Assembly: GCA_030017475.1 (NCBI GenBank)
Contig: JASEIO010000028.1
Coordinates: forward strand, 7,037 to 20,692
Length of the DNA stretch: 13,656 bases
Direction: 5' to 3'
From: a bacterium
GTDB taxonomy: Bacteria > UBA9089 > JASEIO01
Part shown: positions 1-7,262 of the stretch, one piece after another
Layout of the letters: each line of letters begins with the position of its first letter
Numbering within the stretch: the stretch's first letter is position 1
Made by a program: the position numbers and the translations under genes
The notes under the pieces: generated by a model
Seen by the model: the letters and a program-made list of their open reading frames with translations, nothing else
Database searches by the model: none
Told to the model about the DNA's origin: nothing

Positions 1-2
1 TT

Positions 3-1181
3 GCCCGTTATCTTTCGAGGAAAGGACATAAGGTTACAATTATTGCCTGTATGTTCCACCATCTTGAAAGGGCAATCCCAAGTCGTTTTAGAGGCAAGAA
101 GCTATTTGAAGAAGAGATTGATAAGGTAAAGATACTTTGGGTTTATTCCCATCCCTACTCAAAAAATGATATATGGAGGGTTATAAACTTTGTAGATTTT
201 GGAATAAGGTCTTTTTTAGTTGGTTTAAGATTACCTCACCAGGATATCGTCTTGGCTTCTTCTCCTCACCTTATCACAGGGATCTCAGGGTATTTGCTCT
301 CAACTATAAAAAGAAGCCACTTTGTTTTCGAGGTTCGGGATTTATGGCCAGAGACCCTTATAGTCTTGGGAGGATTAAAAAACAAACCCCTAATTTGGTT
401 GCTTGAAAAGGTTGAGAGATTCTTGTATGATAAGGCAAGAAGGATAATAGTTCTGACTAAAGGGATTGAGGAAAAGATCTTACAAAAGAAGATACCTCCT
501 GAAAAGATAAGCTTTATCCCTAATGGGATAGATCTTGAGAGCTTTGTTGAGATTGAAGGTAGGGAGGTTACAAGAGAGAGATATAATTTTACAGATAAAT
601 TTATCTGTATGTATGCTGGAGCCCATGGACAGGCAAATGCATTAGACGTTATCATTCAAACAGCAAAGATCTTGCGGAATTATCCTGAAATTTTCCTTGT
701 CCTATTGGGTGATGGTCCAGAAAAAGATCGATTAATGGATTTAGCAAGAAAGGCCAATTTAACTAATGTCATTTTTAAAAATCCAGTTTCTAAAAAGAAA
801 ATTCCTGATCTCTTGGCAAGCTCAGATGTTACAATAGCTACTTTAGCAAAAGTAGAGCTATTTAAGGGGGCTAGACCAAACAAACTTTTTGATTATATGG
901 CTTCAGGAAGACCTCTAATCTGCGCAATCTGGGGAGAGGCATCCAGAGTAGTAGAAGAGGCAGAGGCTGGAATTTGTGTAGAGCCTGAAAATCCCCAAGC
1001 TATGGCAGAGGCTATTTTACGGCTTTACAACAATCCCGAATTGAGGAAAAGATTGGGTCAGAACGGAAGAAGATATATCTTTTCAAATTGCTCAAGAGAA
1101 GTATTGGCTTCTCAGATTGAGAACATTTTAAAATGTTTGATCTTGCAATCTAAAGAAAAGGAGGGATTAAATGAAAGATAG
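3..1181 (+). CDS. GT4-family glycosyltransferase, WbuB-like (5' partial)
   Basis: Likely a GT-B fold sugar transferase that adds a residue to a lipid-linked glycan at the cytoplasmic face of the inner membrane. The reading frame is open back to the window edge. The codons before ATG 51 encode ARYLSRKGHKVTIIAC, which is the usual first helix and strand of GT4 enzymes, so ATG 51 is internal and the true start lies upstream. Visible motifs are EVRDLWPE (typical of the WbuB-like subgroup), FIPNGID, LLGDGPEKDRL in the nucleotide-binding half, and GARPNKLFDYMASGRPL, which fills the place of the conserved donor-binding E-x7-E region. The 392 visible residues are near full length for the family. The 3' end overlaps the aminotransferase by 11 bases, so the two are co-translated. 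Donor and acceptor sugars cannot be told. WbuB enzymes are linked to N-acetylfucosamine transfer, but that is only a family hint. Confidence 0.9.
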   Translation, partial: ARYLSRKGHKVTIIACMFHHLERAIPSRFRGKKLFEEEIDKVKILWVYSHPYSKNDIWRVINFVDFGIRSFLVGLRLPHQDIVLASSPHLITGISGYLLSTIKRSHFVFEVRDLWPETLIVLGGLKNKPLIWLLEKVERFLYDKARRIIVLTKGIEEKILQKKIPPEKISFIPNGIDLESFVEIEGREVTRERYNFTDKFICMYAGAHGQANALDVIIQTAKILRNYPEIFLVLLGDGPEKDRLMDLARKANLTNVIFKNPVSKKKIPDLLASSDVTIATLAKVELFKGARPNKLFDYMASGRPLICAIWGEASRVVEEAEAGICVEPENPQAMAEAILRLYNNPELRKRLGQNGRRYIFSNCSREVLASQIENILKCLILQSKEKEGLNER

Positions 1182-2355
1182 ACCTGGAATTTTAGGAGGG
1201 GAACCTACATTTTCAAAAAAGGTTCAATTTATGAAACCAACACTTCCTGAGATAGATAGCCTATTTAATGAATTAACAGATAGTTTCAAAACAGGTATGC
1301 TTACAAAGGGTCAATATCTTGAGAGATTTGAAAAAAAGGTTTCGGAATACTTAGGGGTAAGATATGCTGTTGGGGTTTCAAGCTGTACATCAGGTCTCAT
1401 GCTTACTTGTCAAGCCTTAGGATTGAAAGGAGAGGTCATTGTTCCAAGTTTCACCTTTATGGCTACTATACATTCATTAATCTGGAATAATCTAACCCCT
1501 GTATTTGTAGATATAGAACCTGATTCTTTCAACCTTAATCCAGATTTGGTTAAAAAAAGAGTCACACCTAAAACCTCAGCCATTATACCGGTTCACATAT
1601 TTGGTAATCCAGTGAATATCTCCGCCTTGGAAGATTTAGCTAAGGAGCTAAATTTGAAGCTTATTTTTGATGCAGCCCATGGTTTTGGCTCTTTCTATAA
1701 CGGCCATCCCCTTGGAAGGTATGGTAGTTCGGAGGTATTCTCATGCAGCCCAACAAAATTACTGGTTACTGGAGAAGGAGGGATTGTAGCAACAAATGAA
1801 CCTGAATTGGCTAGAAGAATTCGAGTTGGTAGAGAATATGGTAATCCTGGTGATTACAACTCAGAATTCTTAGGAATGAATGCCAGGATGCAAGAATTCT
1901 CAGCCATTTTGGGACTCAGATCATTGGAGATGCTAACTGAGTCAGCTAAGAAAAGGAATGAGATTGTAAATCTATATAAGGAGAGATTAGGAGAGATACC
2001 AGGAATATCCTTCCAAAAAATCAACCCCTTAGGTAAAAGTTCCTATAAAGACTTCTCTATATTAATCGACCTAAAGAAATTTGGCCTGACAAGGGATGAG
2101 CTTGCCTTTGCCTTAGAAAAGGAGAATATACAGACTCGAAAATATTACTTCCCTCCACTCCATAAGCACAAGGCCCTTAGAGAATTTTATAAAAGGGAAT
2201 ATAGGCTTCCAGTGACTGAATACATTAGTAAGAATATCCTGAGTCTACCTATATATTCTCATATGCAGAAAGATGAGGTAGAAGGTATCTGTCAGGCTAT
2301 TGAAAAGATCCATAGATTTCAAAAAGAAATCAGGCGAAAATCTATCAATTTATAG
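1171..2355 (+). CDS. DegT/DnrJ/EryC1/StrS family PLP-dependent sugar aminotransferase
   Basis: Transfers an amino group, usually from glutamate, to a keto-sugar nucleotide, giving an amino-deoxysugar for glycan synthesis in the cytoplasm. The 394 residues match the family length. Motifs in order: SSCTSGL (about 70-75) for PLP phosphate binding, VPSFTF (91-96), IIPVHIFGNP (138-147), FDAAHG (166-171) with the Asp that contacts the PLP ring nitrogen, and SCSPTKLL (191-198) with the probable Schiff-base Lys196, followed by GEGG. The ATG at 1171 has a strong Shine-Dalgarno (AAGGAGGG) just upstream inside the preceding glycosyltransferase, so coupling is expected. PglE (bacillosamine pathway), ArnB, RfbE and StrS-like enzymes share these motifs, so the substrate is unresolved. 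Neither a partner 4,6-dehydratase nor an acetyltransferase is in the window. Confidence 0.93.
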   Translation: MKDRPGILGGEPTFSKKVQFMKPTLPEIDSLFNELTDSFKTGMLTKGQYLERFEKKVSEYLGVRYAVGVSSCTSGLMLTCQALGLKGEVIVPSFTFMATIHSLIWNNLTPVFVDIEPDSFNLNPDLVKKRVTPKTSAIIPVHIFGNPVNISALEDLAKELNLKLIFDAAHGFGSFYNGHPLGRYGSSEVFSCSPTKLLVTGEGGIVATNEPELARRIRVGREYGNPGDYNSEFLGMNARMQEFSAILGLRSLEMLTESAKKRNEIVNLYKERLGEIPGISFQKINPLGKSSYKDFSILIDLKKFGLTRDELAFALEKENIQTRKYYFPPLHKHKALREFYKREYRLPVTEYISKNILSLPIYSHMQKDEVEGICQAIEKIHRFQKEIRRKSINL

Positions 2356-2384
2356 TTGACGCTTTTATCCTTTTATGATAGAAT
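2356..2384 (+). promoter_or_regulatory. Sigma70-type promoter ahead of the phosphoglycosyl transferase
   Basis: The -35 box TTGACG (2356-2361) and -10 box TAGAAT (2379-2384) are separated by exactly 17 bases. A TG one base before the -10 gives an extended -10. Each box matches consensus at 5 of 6 positions. The -35 begins at the base right after the aminotransferase stop codon. The start site would be near 2391, leaving a leader of about 17 bases with the Shine-Dalgarno in it. It probably drives the phosphoglycosyl transferase, NHL and PorV-like genes apart from the upstream pair. Seen by eye only. Confidence 0.7.
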
Positions 2385-2407
2385 AACTTTCAAAAGAGGT
2401 GAGAAGG

Positions 2408-3013
2408 TTGACCTTAACAGAGCAATTTCTTAAAAGGTTAATGGATATTGTTGTTTCCGTGTTAGTTTTATCCTTATCCTCTCCTATCCTATTTCTTATA
2501 GCCTTATTAATCAAACTTGATTCAAAAGGGGAGATTTTCTATAAGGATGTAAGGATAGGAAAAGGTGGTAAACCTTATACAACGTATAAATTTAGGAGCA
2601 TGGTTAAGGATGCTACAAAGATGGGACTCGGATATAGGATGATGAAGGATGATCCCAGGATTACCAGAGTAGGAAAGTGGTTACGCAGGTTTAGCTTAGA
2701 TGAATTACCTCAGTTATTCAATGTTTTAAAAGGAGATATGAGTTTAATAGGCCCAAGACCAGGACTACCTTTCCAAGTAGAACAATATTCAGATTTTCAA
2801 AGAAGACGTCTTGAAGTAAAACCAGGTATTACAGGTCTAGCTCAAATAAGTGGCAGAAACCTCCTCTCTTGGAAAGAAAGGATAGAGAAAGATATTGAAT
2901 ACATCGATAATTACTCTTTTTTACTTGACCTAAAGATATTATTAAGGACACCCAAGGTAGTTCTCTCCAAAGAAGGTATATATTCAGATTATCAACAAGA
3001 AGAATTCCTGTAA
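2408..3013 (+). CDS. PglC-like monotopic phosphoglycosyl transferase (bacterial sugar transferase)
   Basis: Moves a phospho-sugar from a UDP-sugar to undecaprenyl phosphate, the first membrane step of glycan assembly. From the start chosen here it is 201 residues, the size of the small PglC-type catalytic unit without the extra transmembrane region of WbaP-like enzymes. Residues about 13-36 form the hydrophobic re-entrant helix with a Ser-Pro kink (25-26). KFRSM (61-65) and SLDELPQLFN hold the catalytic Asp98-Glu99 pair. SLIGPRP and KPGITGLAQISGRN follow, and the C-terminus keeps YSFLLDLKIL as in PglC. Start choice: GAGGTGA (2396-2402) lies 5 bases before TTG 2408. The in-frame GTG at 2399 lies inside this ribosome binding site, so TTG 2408 is preferred. 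The NHL gene follows after 32 bases. The sugar could be diNAc-bacillosamine, GlcNAc, GalNAc or another UDP-sugar. Confidence 0.93.
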   Translation: MTLTEQFLKRLMDIVVSVLVLSLSSPILFLIALLIKLDSKGEIFYKDVRIGKGGKPYTTYKFRSMVKDATKMGLGYRMMKDDPRITRVGKWLRRFSLDELPQLFNVLKGDMSLIGPRPGLPFQVEQYSDFQRRRLEVKPGITGLAQISGRNLLSWKERIEKDIEYIDNYSFLLDLKILLRTPKVVLSKEGIYSDYQQEEFL

Positions 3014-3045
3014 TCAACAGATTTTTATTAAAGGTGAGGAATATC

Positions 3046-5085
3046 ATGAAGAAATTGAAGGGTTTGGTTTTTTTGTTCTTTATTTGTATGATATTACCAA
3101 ATATCTCTTCATCTGAAGAAAGATATAGCTTTGTGGGTAGCTGGCCAAGTGAAATGTCCGAAGGACTTAAGAAAGGATGGGATTTTTACGAGCCTTGTGA
3201 TTTAACAGTAACAGATGATTTTGTTTATATAGCAGATACAAAAAACAATTGTATACAGAAGTTTTCAAAAGACGGAGTTTTTATTACTAAGTGGGGAACT
3301 TTTGGTGCTGGGAAAAATGAATTAAACTCACCTTATGGTGTTGCAGTTGATTCCGAAGGAAATGTATATGTAGCAGATACCAAGAACGATCGGATTCAGA
3401 AGTTTACATCTTTAGGCAAATTTATATGGGAAGTGAAGGACTTGAGTAGACCTTATGGTATAACAGTTGATTCAGCCAATAATAATGTATGGGTTGCGGA
3501 TTCAAATAATGGTAGGGTTTTGAAATTTGCACCTGATGGTGGGGAATTGTTTGAGATTAAAATTGCACCCAATTCGTATGCAATAGAAAAAAAAGGGGAA
3601 GATGCTATTTCATATCCTGTAGATATAGCCATTGATTCAAGTGGCAATATATATGTAGCCCTTTTGTATAATGAAGAGGTCCAAAAATTTAGTAGCGATG
3701 GAATATGGATTAAGACATGGGGAGAGTATGGTACGGAAGACAAACAATTTAATTCTATCTATGGTATTACGATCGATTCAAAGGATTACGTCTATACAGT
3801 AGAAAGGGGTAACAATCGAGTCCAGAAGTTTACATCCGATGGTGAATTTGTAGCTAAATGGGGGGAAAGAGGTTCTGAAAATGGTAAATTTAATAACCCT
3901 TGTGGTATTGCAATCGACCTGCATAATAATAATATCTATGTAGCAGATTCCCGCAACAATCGGATTCAGAGGTTTACATCAGACGGTAAGTGGCTTGAGA
4001 CATGGGGAAGGGAGATTGACCCAAGCAGCCTTAATCTTCCATTTGGAGTGGCAATTGATTCCTCTTTCTATGTCTATGTAGTAGATCAAAGGAATAGTAG
4101 GATACAGAGATTTAGTAGTGATCTTTCTGGTAGTCCTAAACCCGTATGTTCTGGATTTAGTCGACCTTCTTATATTGCGATTGACTCTGAAGGTAATCTT
4201 TACGTAACAGATACAGGTTCCAATATAATTAAGAAATTTGACAAGAATGGAAAACTTCTAGGCCAATGGGGAGGGAAAGGATCTGATCCTGGTAAATTTA
4301 GTAGCCCTTCTGGTATTGCAGTTGATTCTCATAATAATGTCTATGTAGTAGACACGCGTAATAATAGGATACAAGAGTTTGATAAGGATGGTAACCATTT
4401 AGCTACATGGGGGGGGAAAGGTACTGGAAATGGTGAATTTATTAACCCAAATGGTATCGCAATCGATTCTAAGGGTAATGTCTATGTGACAGATACGGAT
4501 AATAGTAGGGTACAAAAATTCGATAAGGATGGTAACTATCTAACTGAATGGGGTGGATTTAATAAGCCTTCTGCTATCGCAGTCGACTGGTGGAATCGAG
4601 TCTATGTAGTAGATACCAATAATCATAGGATACAAAAGTTTAAAAGTGATGGTACGTATATAACCCAATGGGGAAAAGAGGGAAAAGAGAATGGTGAATT
4701 TGACACCCCTTCTGGTATTGCAGTTGATTTAGATGGCTATGTCTACGTAACAGATTCATTCAATCATAGGATTCAAAAGTTTTTCTCATCTGAAGCTCCT
4801 TCTCCTCCAGTAAAAAAGGATGAGATAACACTACTGAATAATCTCTTTAATCCTGAAAAGGGAGATGACTGTCGAATTGTGCCACCAAGATCATTAAGAG
4901 GTAGTCTAGTAAAGATAAAAATTTATAATCTAATGGGTGAACTAATAAAAACCATTGAAGACAAAGGAGGCGATGGAGAATATTGGGATGGAAGGAATGA
5001 TAAAGGAGATGTTGTTGCAAGTGGGGTTTATATAGTTCACATTGAAGGATGTAAGGATATAAAGAAGATTATTGTTCATAAGTAA
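3046..5085 (+). CDS. Secreted NHL-repeat beta-propeller protein with C-terminal FlgD-like Ig domain
   Basis: An exported protein, probably at the cell surface; its ligand is unknown. The 679 residues begin with a signal peptide (KK, then a hydrophobic stretch about 6-19, likely cleavage near SSS at 21-23). Twelve NHL repeats follow (about 47-582), each with a YVAD-x3-N-x-RIQKF core at a spacing of 40-54 residues. Twelve repeats would suit two six-bladed propellers. Blades 4 and 8 are the most degenerate. A linker (about 583-597) leads to a FlgD-like Ig domain (about 598-679): KIYNLMGELIKTI, then YWDGRNDKGDVVASGVYIV. Such C-terminal domains are common on exported proteins, and in type IX secretion similar folds act as sorting domains. 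ATG 3046 is chosen because AAGGTGAGGA (3031-3040) precedes it and the GTG at 3034 lies inside that site. The PorV-like gene follows after 9 bases. Confidence 0.9.
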   Translation: MKKLKGLVFLFFICMILPNISSSEERYSFVGSWPSEMSEGLKKGWDFYEPCDLTVTDDFVYIADTKNNCIQKFSKDGVFITKWGTFGAGKNELNSPYGVAVDSEGNVYVADTKNDRIQKFTSLGKFIWEVKDLSRPYGITVDSANNNVWVADSNNGRVLKFAPDGGELFEIKIAPNSYAIEKKGEDAISYPVDIAIDSSGNIYVALLYNEEVQKFSSDGIWIKTWGEYGTEDKQFNSIYGITIDSKDYVYTVERGNNRVQKFTSDGEFVAKWGERGSENGKFNNPCGIAIDLHNNNIYVADSRNNRIQRFTSDGKWLETWGREIDPSSLNLPFGVAIDSSFYVYVVDQRNSRIQRFSSDLSGSPKPVCSGFSRPSYIAIDSEGNLYVTDTGSNIIKKFDKNGKLLGQWGGKGSDPGKFSSPSGIAVDSHNNVYVVDTRNNRIQEFDKDGNHLATWGGKGTGNGEFINPNGIAIDSKGNVYVTDTDNSRVQKFDKDGNYLTEWGGFNKPSAIAVDWWNRVYVVDTNNHRIQKFKSDGTYITQWGKEGKENGEFDTPSGIAVDLDGYVYVTDSFNHRIQKFFSSEAPSPPVKKDEITLLNNLFNPEKGDDCRIVPPRSLRGSLVKIKIYNLMGELIKTIEDKGGDGEYWDGRNDKGDVVASGVYIVHIEGCKDIKKIIVHK

Positions 5086-5094
5086 AGGGTTTTT

Positions 5095-6081
5095 ATGAAA
5101 AGGGTTTTAACTTTTTTGGTAATTAGTTTATTAAATCTATCAAATGCCTGTGCTGAATCACCAGGTACTTCGGGTTGTATAGTTTTAAAGTATCCAGTTG
5201 GTGCTCGGGCAATAGGAATGGGGAATGCATTTACGGCTGTAGCCTCGGATATCAATTCCATGTATTGGAATCCCGCAGGTCTATTCTTGCTTGAAAAGAG
5301 AGGATTCAGTACATCATGTATAGATGGAGTAGCAGAGGATGTATATTATGGTCATATCTTTTATGCACAACCAGTAGATTTTAGATATATTGGATCATTC
5401 GGTGTAGGTATAGCTACCTTACAAGGAGGAGAGGCAGAGATATATGATGGTAGAGGGGGATCTTTGGGTAAGGTAACTGCTATACAGGATTATGTTATTA
5501 CTTTATCGGGTGCAAATGATATTTCACCTTATGTCTTATCTTTTATCAATCTACCAGGTGAGATATCTCTCGGCTTTAGTTTAAAGGGTATCCGTAGTAC
5601 ATTACCCACATTAGTCACTAAAACCAAGAAAAAGTACACATCCACTTCTGCCTTTGGCTTTGACTTAGGCGTATTGTATAAATTGGATAGCCTACTTTTT
5701 GAATCTCCTGTAACATATTCACTTGGATTATGTTTACGGAATTTGGGAAATAAAATAAAATATGGAGACTCAGGAGACCCACTACCTTTCACTATGGTAT
5801 TTGGTGGTGCATTAAAGATCTCTCTTTCACAAGATAGTAACATCACCTTGGCAGTAGATTTAAATAGGCCAAATGATCAAAACCAAAGATTTAATTTTGG
5901 AGTAGAGTATTGGTTTAGAGGGATATGTGCTATAAGAGGAGGATATAAGGTAGGGTATGACAAAGAGGGCTTTGCTGTTGGATTAGGAATTCCTTATGCG
6001 AATTTTCAGATAGATTACGCCTATTCTCCAATAAAGGATCTTGGAAGCGACCATCGGATTTCCTTTATAATGAGATTCTAA
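5095..6081 (+). CDS. PorV/PorQ family outer-membrane beta-barrel protein
   Basis: A likely outer-membrane protein of the PorV/PorQ (UPF0164-like, FadL-related) group. In Bacteroidota, PorV takes type IX secretion cargo from the translocon to the attachment machinery; that role is not shown for this protein. The 328 residues begin with a signal peptide (about 1-20, cleavage probably after ACA). The family signature follows: GARAIGMGNAF, then SMYWNPAGL (about 36-63). Alternating amphipathic strands fill the rest, and the chain ends in Phe, as many outer-membrane barrels do. AAAGGG (about 5084-5089) lies shortly before ATG 5095. The gene starts 9 bases after the NHL gene stop, so the two are almost surely co-transcribed, which suggests that the NHL protein is its client or partner. 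Confidence 0.85.
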   Translation: MKRVLTFLVISLLNLSNACAESPGTSGCIVLKYPVGARAIGMGNAFTAVASDINSMYWNPAGLFLLEKRGFSTSCIDGVAEDVYYGHIFYAQPVDFRYIGSFGVGIATLQGGEAEIYDGRGGSLGKVTAIQDYVITLSGANDISPYVLSFINLPGEISLGFSLKGIRSTLPTLVTKTKKKYTSTSAFGFDLGVLYKLDSLLFESPVTYSLGLCLRNLGNKIKYGDSGDPLPFTMVFGGALKISLSQDSNITLAVDLNRPNDQNQRFNFGVEYWFRGICAIRGGYKVGYDKEGFAVGLGIPYANFQIDYAYSPIKDLGSDHRISFIMRF

Positions 6082-6143
6082 GCCAACTGATTGTGGAACA
6101 AAATGCTTAAAACCTGATCTTCGTAGGTGATCTTAAGAATAAG

Positions 6144-7262
6144 ATGAAAGTTATAACTATTGTTGGAGCAAGGCCTCAATTTATTAAGGCCTCTACAGTG
6201 TCGAGGTCAATTGAGAGATATAATAGTCGAATTGCCAATAATGGAGAACCAATAAATGAGATAATTGTTCACACTGGGCAGCATTATGACTATAATATCT
6301 CTCAGGTCTTTTTTAATGAACTGAATATCCCCAAACCGAATTATAATTTAGGGGTAGGATCAAGTTCTCACGGCGTTCAGACGGGCAAAATGCTTGAAGG
6401 TATTGAAAAAGTTTTATTAAAAGAAAGGCCTAATGTAGTTTTGGTGTATGGAGATACCAATTCAACCTTGGCAGGGGCTCTTGCTGCTGTTAAATTACAC
6501 ATTCCCGTAGGACATGTTGAGGCCGGCTTAAGAAGTTTTAATCGAAGGATGCCAGAAGAAATAAATCGTATTCTTGTGGATCATATGTCTGATTTATTAT
6601 TTTGTCCTACAAAGACCTCAATAATGAACCTAAAAAAAGAGGGTATAGAAGAAGGGGTATATAATATTGGTGATGTGATGTATGATTCAGTTCTTCATAA
6701 TCTAAAACTTGCAAAAAAAAAATTAGATATTTTTAAGAAATTGGATCTTCAACCAAAGGAATATTTTCTATCAACAATCCACCGTCAGGAAAATACTGAA
6801 GATTTAGAAAGATTAATGTCAATTATTACTGCCTTAGTTGAAATTGATGATCAAGTAATCTTACCACTTCATCCCAGAACTAAAAAGATAATCGATAAGA
6901 ATCGATTAATCAGTGGAGACATTGGAAGGCTTAAAATCATCGATCCAATCTCTTATTTAGAGATGTTAATATTAGAAAAAAATGCTAAAGGAATATTAAC
7001 AGATTCTGGTGGTGTTCAAAAAGAGGCCTATTTTTTTAGAGTCCCTTGTATAACTTTAAGAGATGAAACAGAATGGATAGAGACAGTAGAAAGTGGTTGG
7101 AATATCATAGTTGGAACTGAGAAAAAGAAGATATTAGAAGCTGTGATTAAGACTTCAACTCGCAACGAGATTCCTTCACCTAATTTCTATGGAGATGGTA
7201 AAGCAAGCGAGAAAATTGTAGAGATATTAGTAAAGACCCTGATGAGTAGATTTTCAAGTTAG
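6144..7262 (+). CDS. wecB: UDP-N-acetylglucosamine 2-epimerase (non-hydrolysing)
   Basis: Interconverts UDP-GlcNAc and UDP-ManNAc in the cytoplasm, supplying ManNAc or derived sugars for surface glycans. The 372 residues match the family length. The canonical N-terminus VGARPQFIK (7-15) is present. Residues in the places of known WecB catalytic residues are Asp104 (YGDTNSTLA), Glu126 (GHVEAGLRS), Glu138 (MPEEINR) and His213 (STIHRQEN). LTDSGGVQKEA (285-295) and TEWIET close the UDP site. The start is fixed by the conserved N-terminus; AGGTGATC (6125-6132) is a good but slightly distant ribosome binding site (11 bases). The 62-base gap from the PorV-like gene shows no clear promoter or hairpin; it does hold two TGATCTT copies (6115-6121 and 6128-6134). 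The family also contains UDP-N-acetyl-L-pneumosamine 2-epimerases (WbjD/FnlC), but the N-terminus fits WecB better. Confidence 0.93.
   Translation: MKVITIVGARPQFIKASTVSRSIERYNSRIANNGEPINEIIVHTGQHYDYNISQVFFNELNIPKPNYNLGVGSSSHGVQTGKMLEGIEKVLLKERPNVVLVYGDTNSTLAGALAAVKLHIPVGHVEAGLRSFNRRMPEEINRILVDHMSDLLFCPTKTSIMNLKKEGIEEGVYNIGDVMYDSVLHNLKLAKKKLDIFKKLDLQPKEYFLSTIHRQENTEDLERLMSIITALVEIDDQVILPLHPRTKKIIDKNRLISGDIGRLKIIDPISYLEMLILEKNAKGILTDSGGVQKEAYFFRVPCITLRDETEWIETVESGWNIIVGTEKKKILEAVIKTSTRNEIPSPNFYGDGKASEKIVEILVKTLMSRFSS

Noticed and set aside
266-655. Long minus-strand open frame inside the GT4 gene
   Set aside because: Antisense shadow of a gene with clear GT4 motifs; it shows no family likeness or ribosome binding site.
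2399-2407. GTG start for the phosphoglycosyl transferase
   Set aside because: The GTG lies inside the GAGGTGA ribosome binding site that serves TTG 2408; the same reasoning excludes GTG 3034 for the NHL gene.
6115-6134. TGATCTT direct repeat before wecB as an operator
   Set aside because: Two 7-base copies 13 bases apart, with no promoter recognised, are too weak to call a regulatory site.
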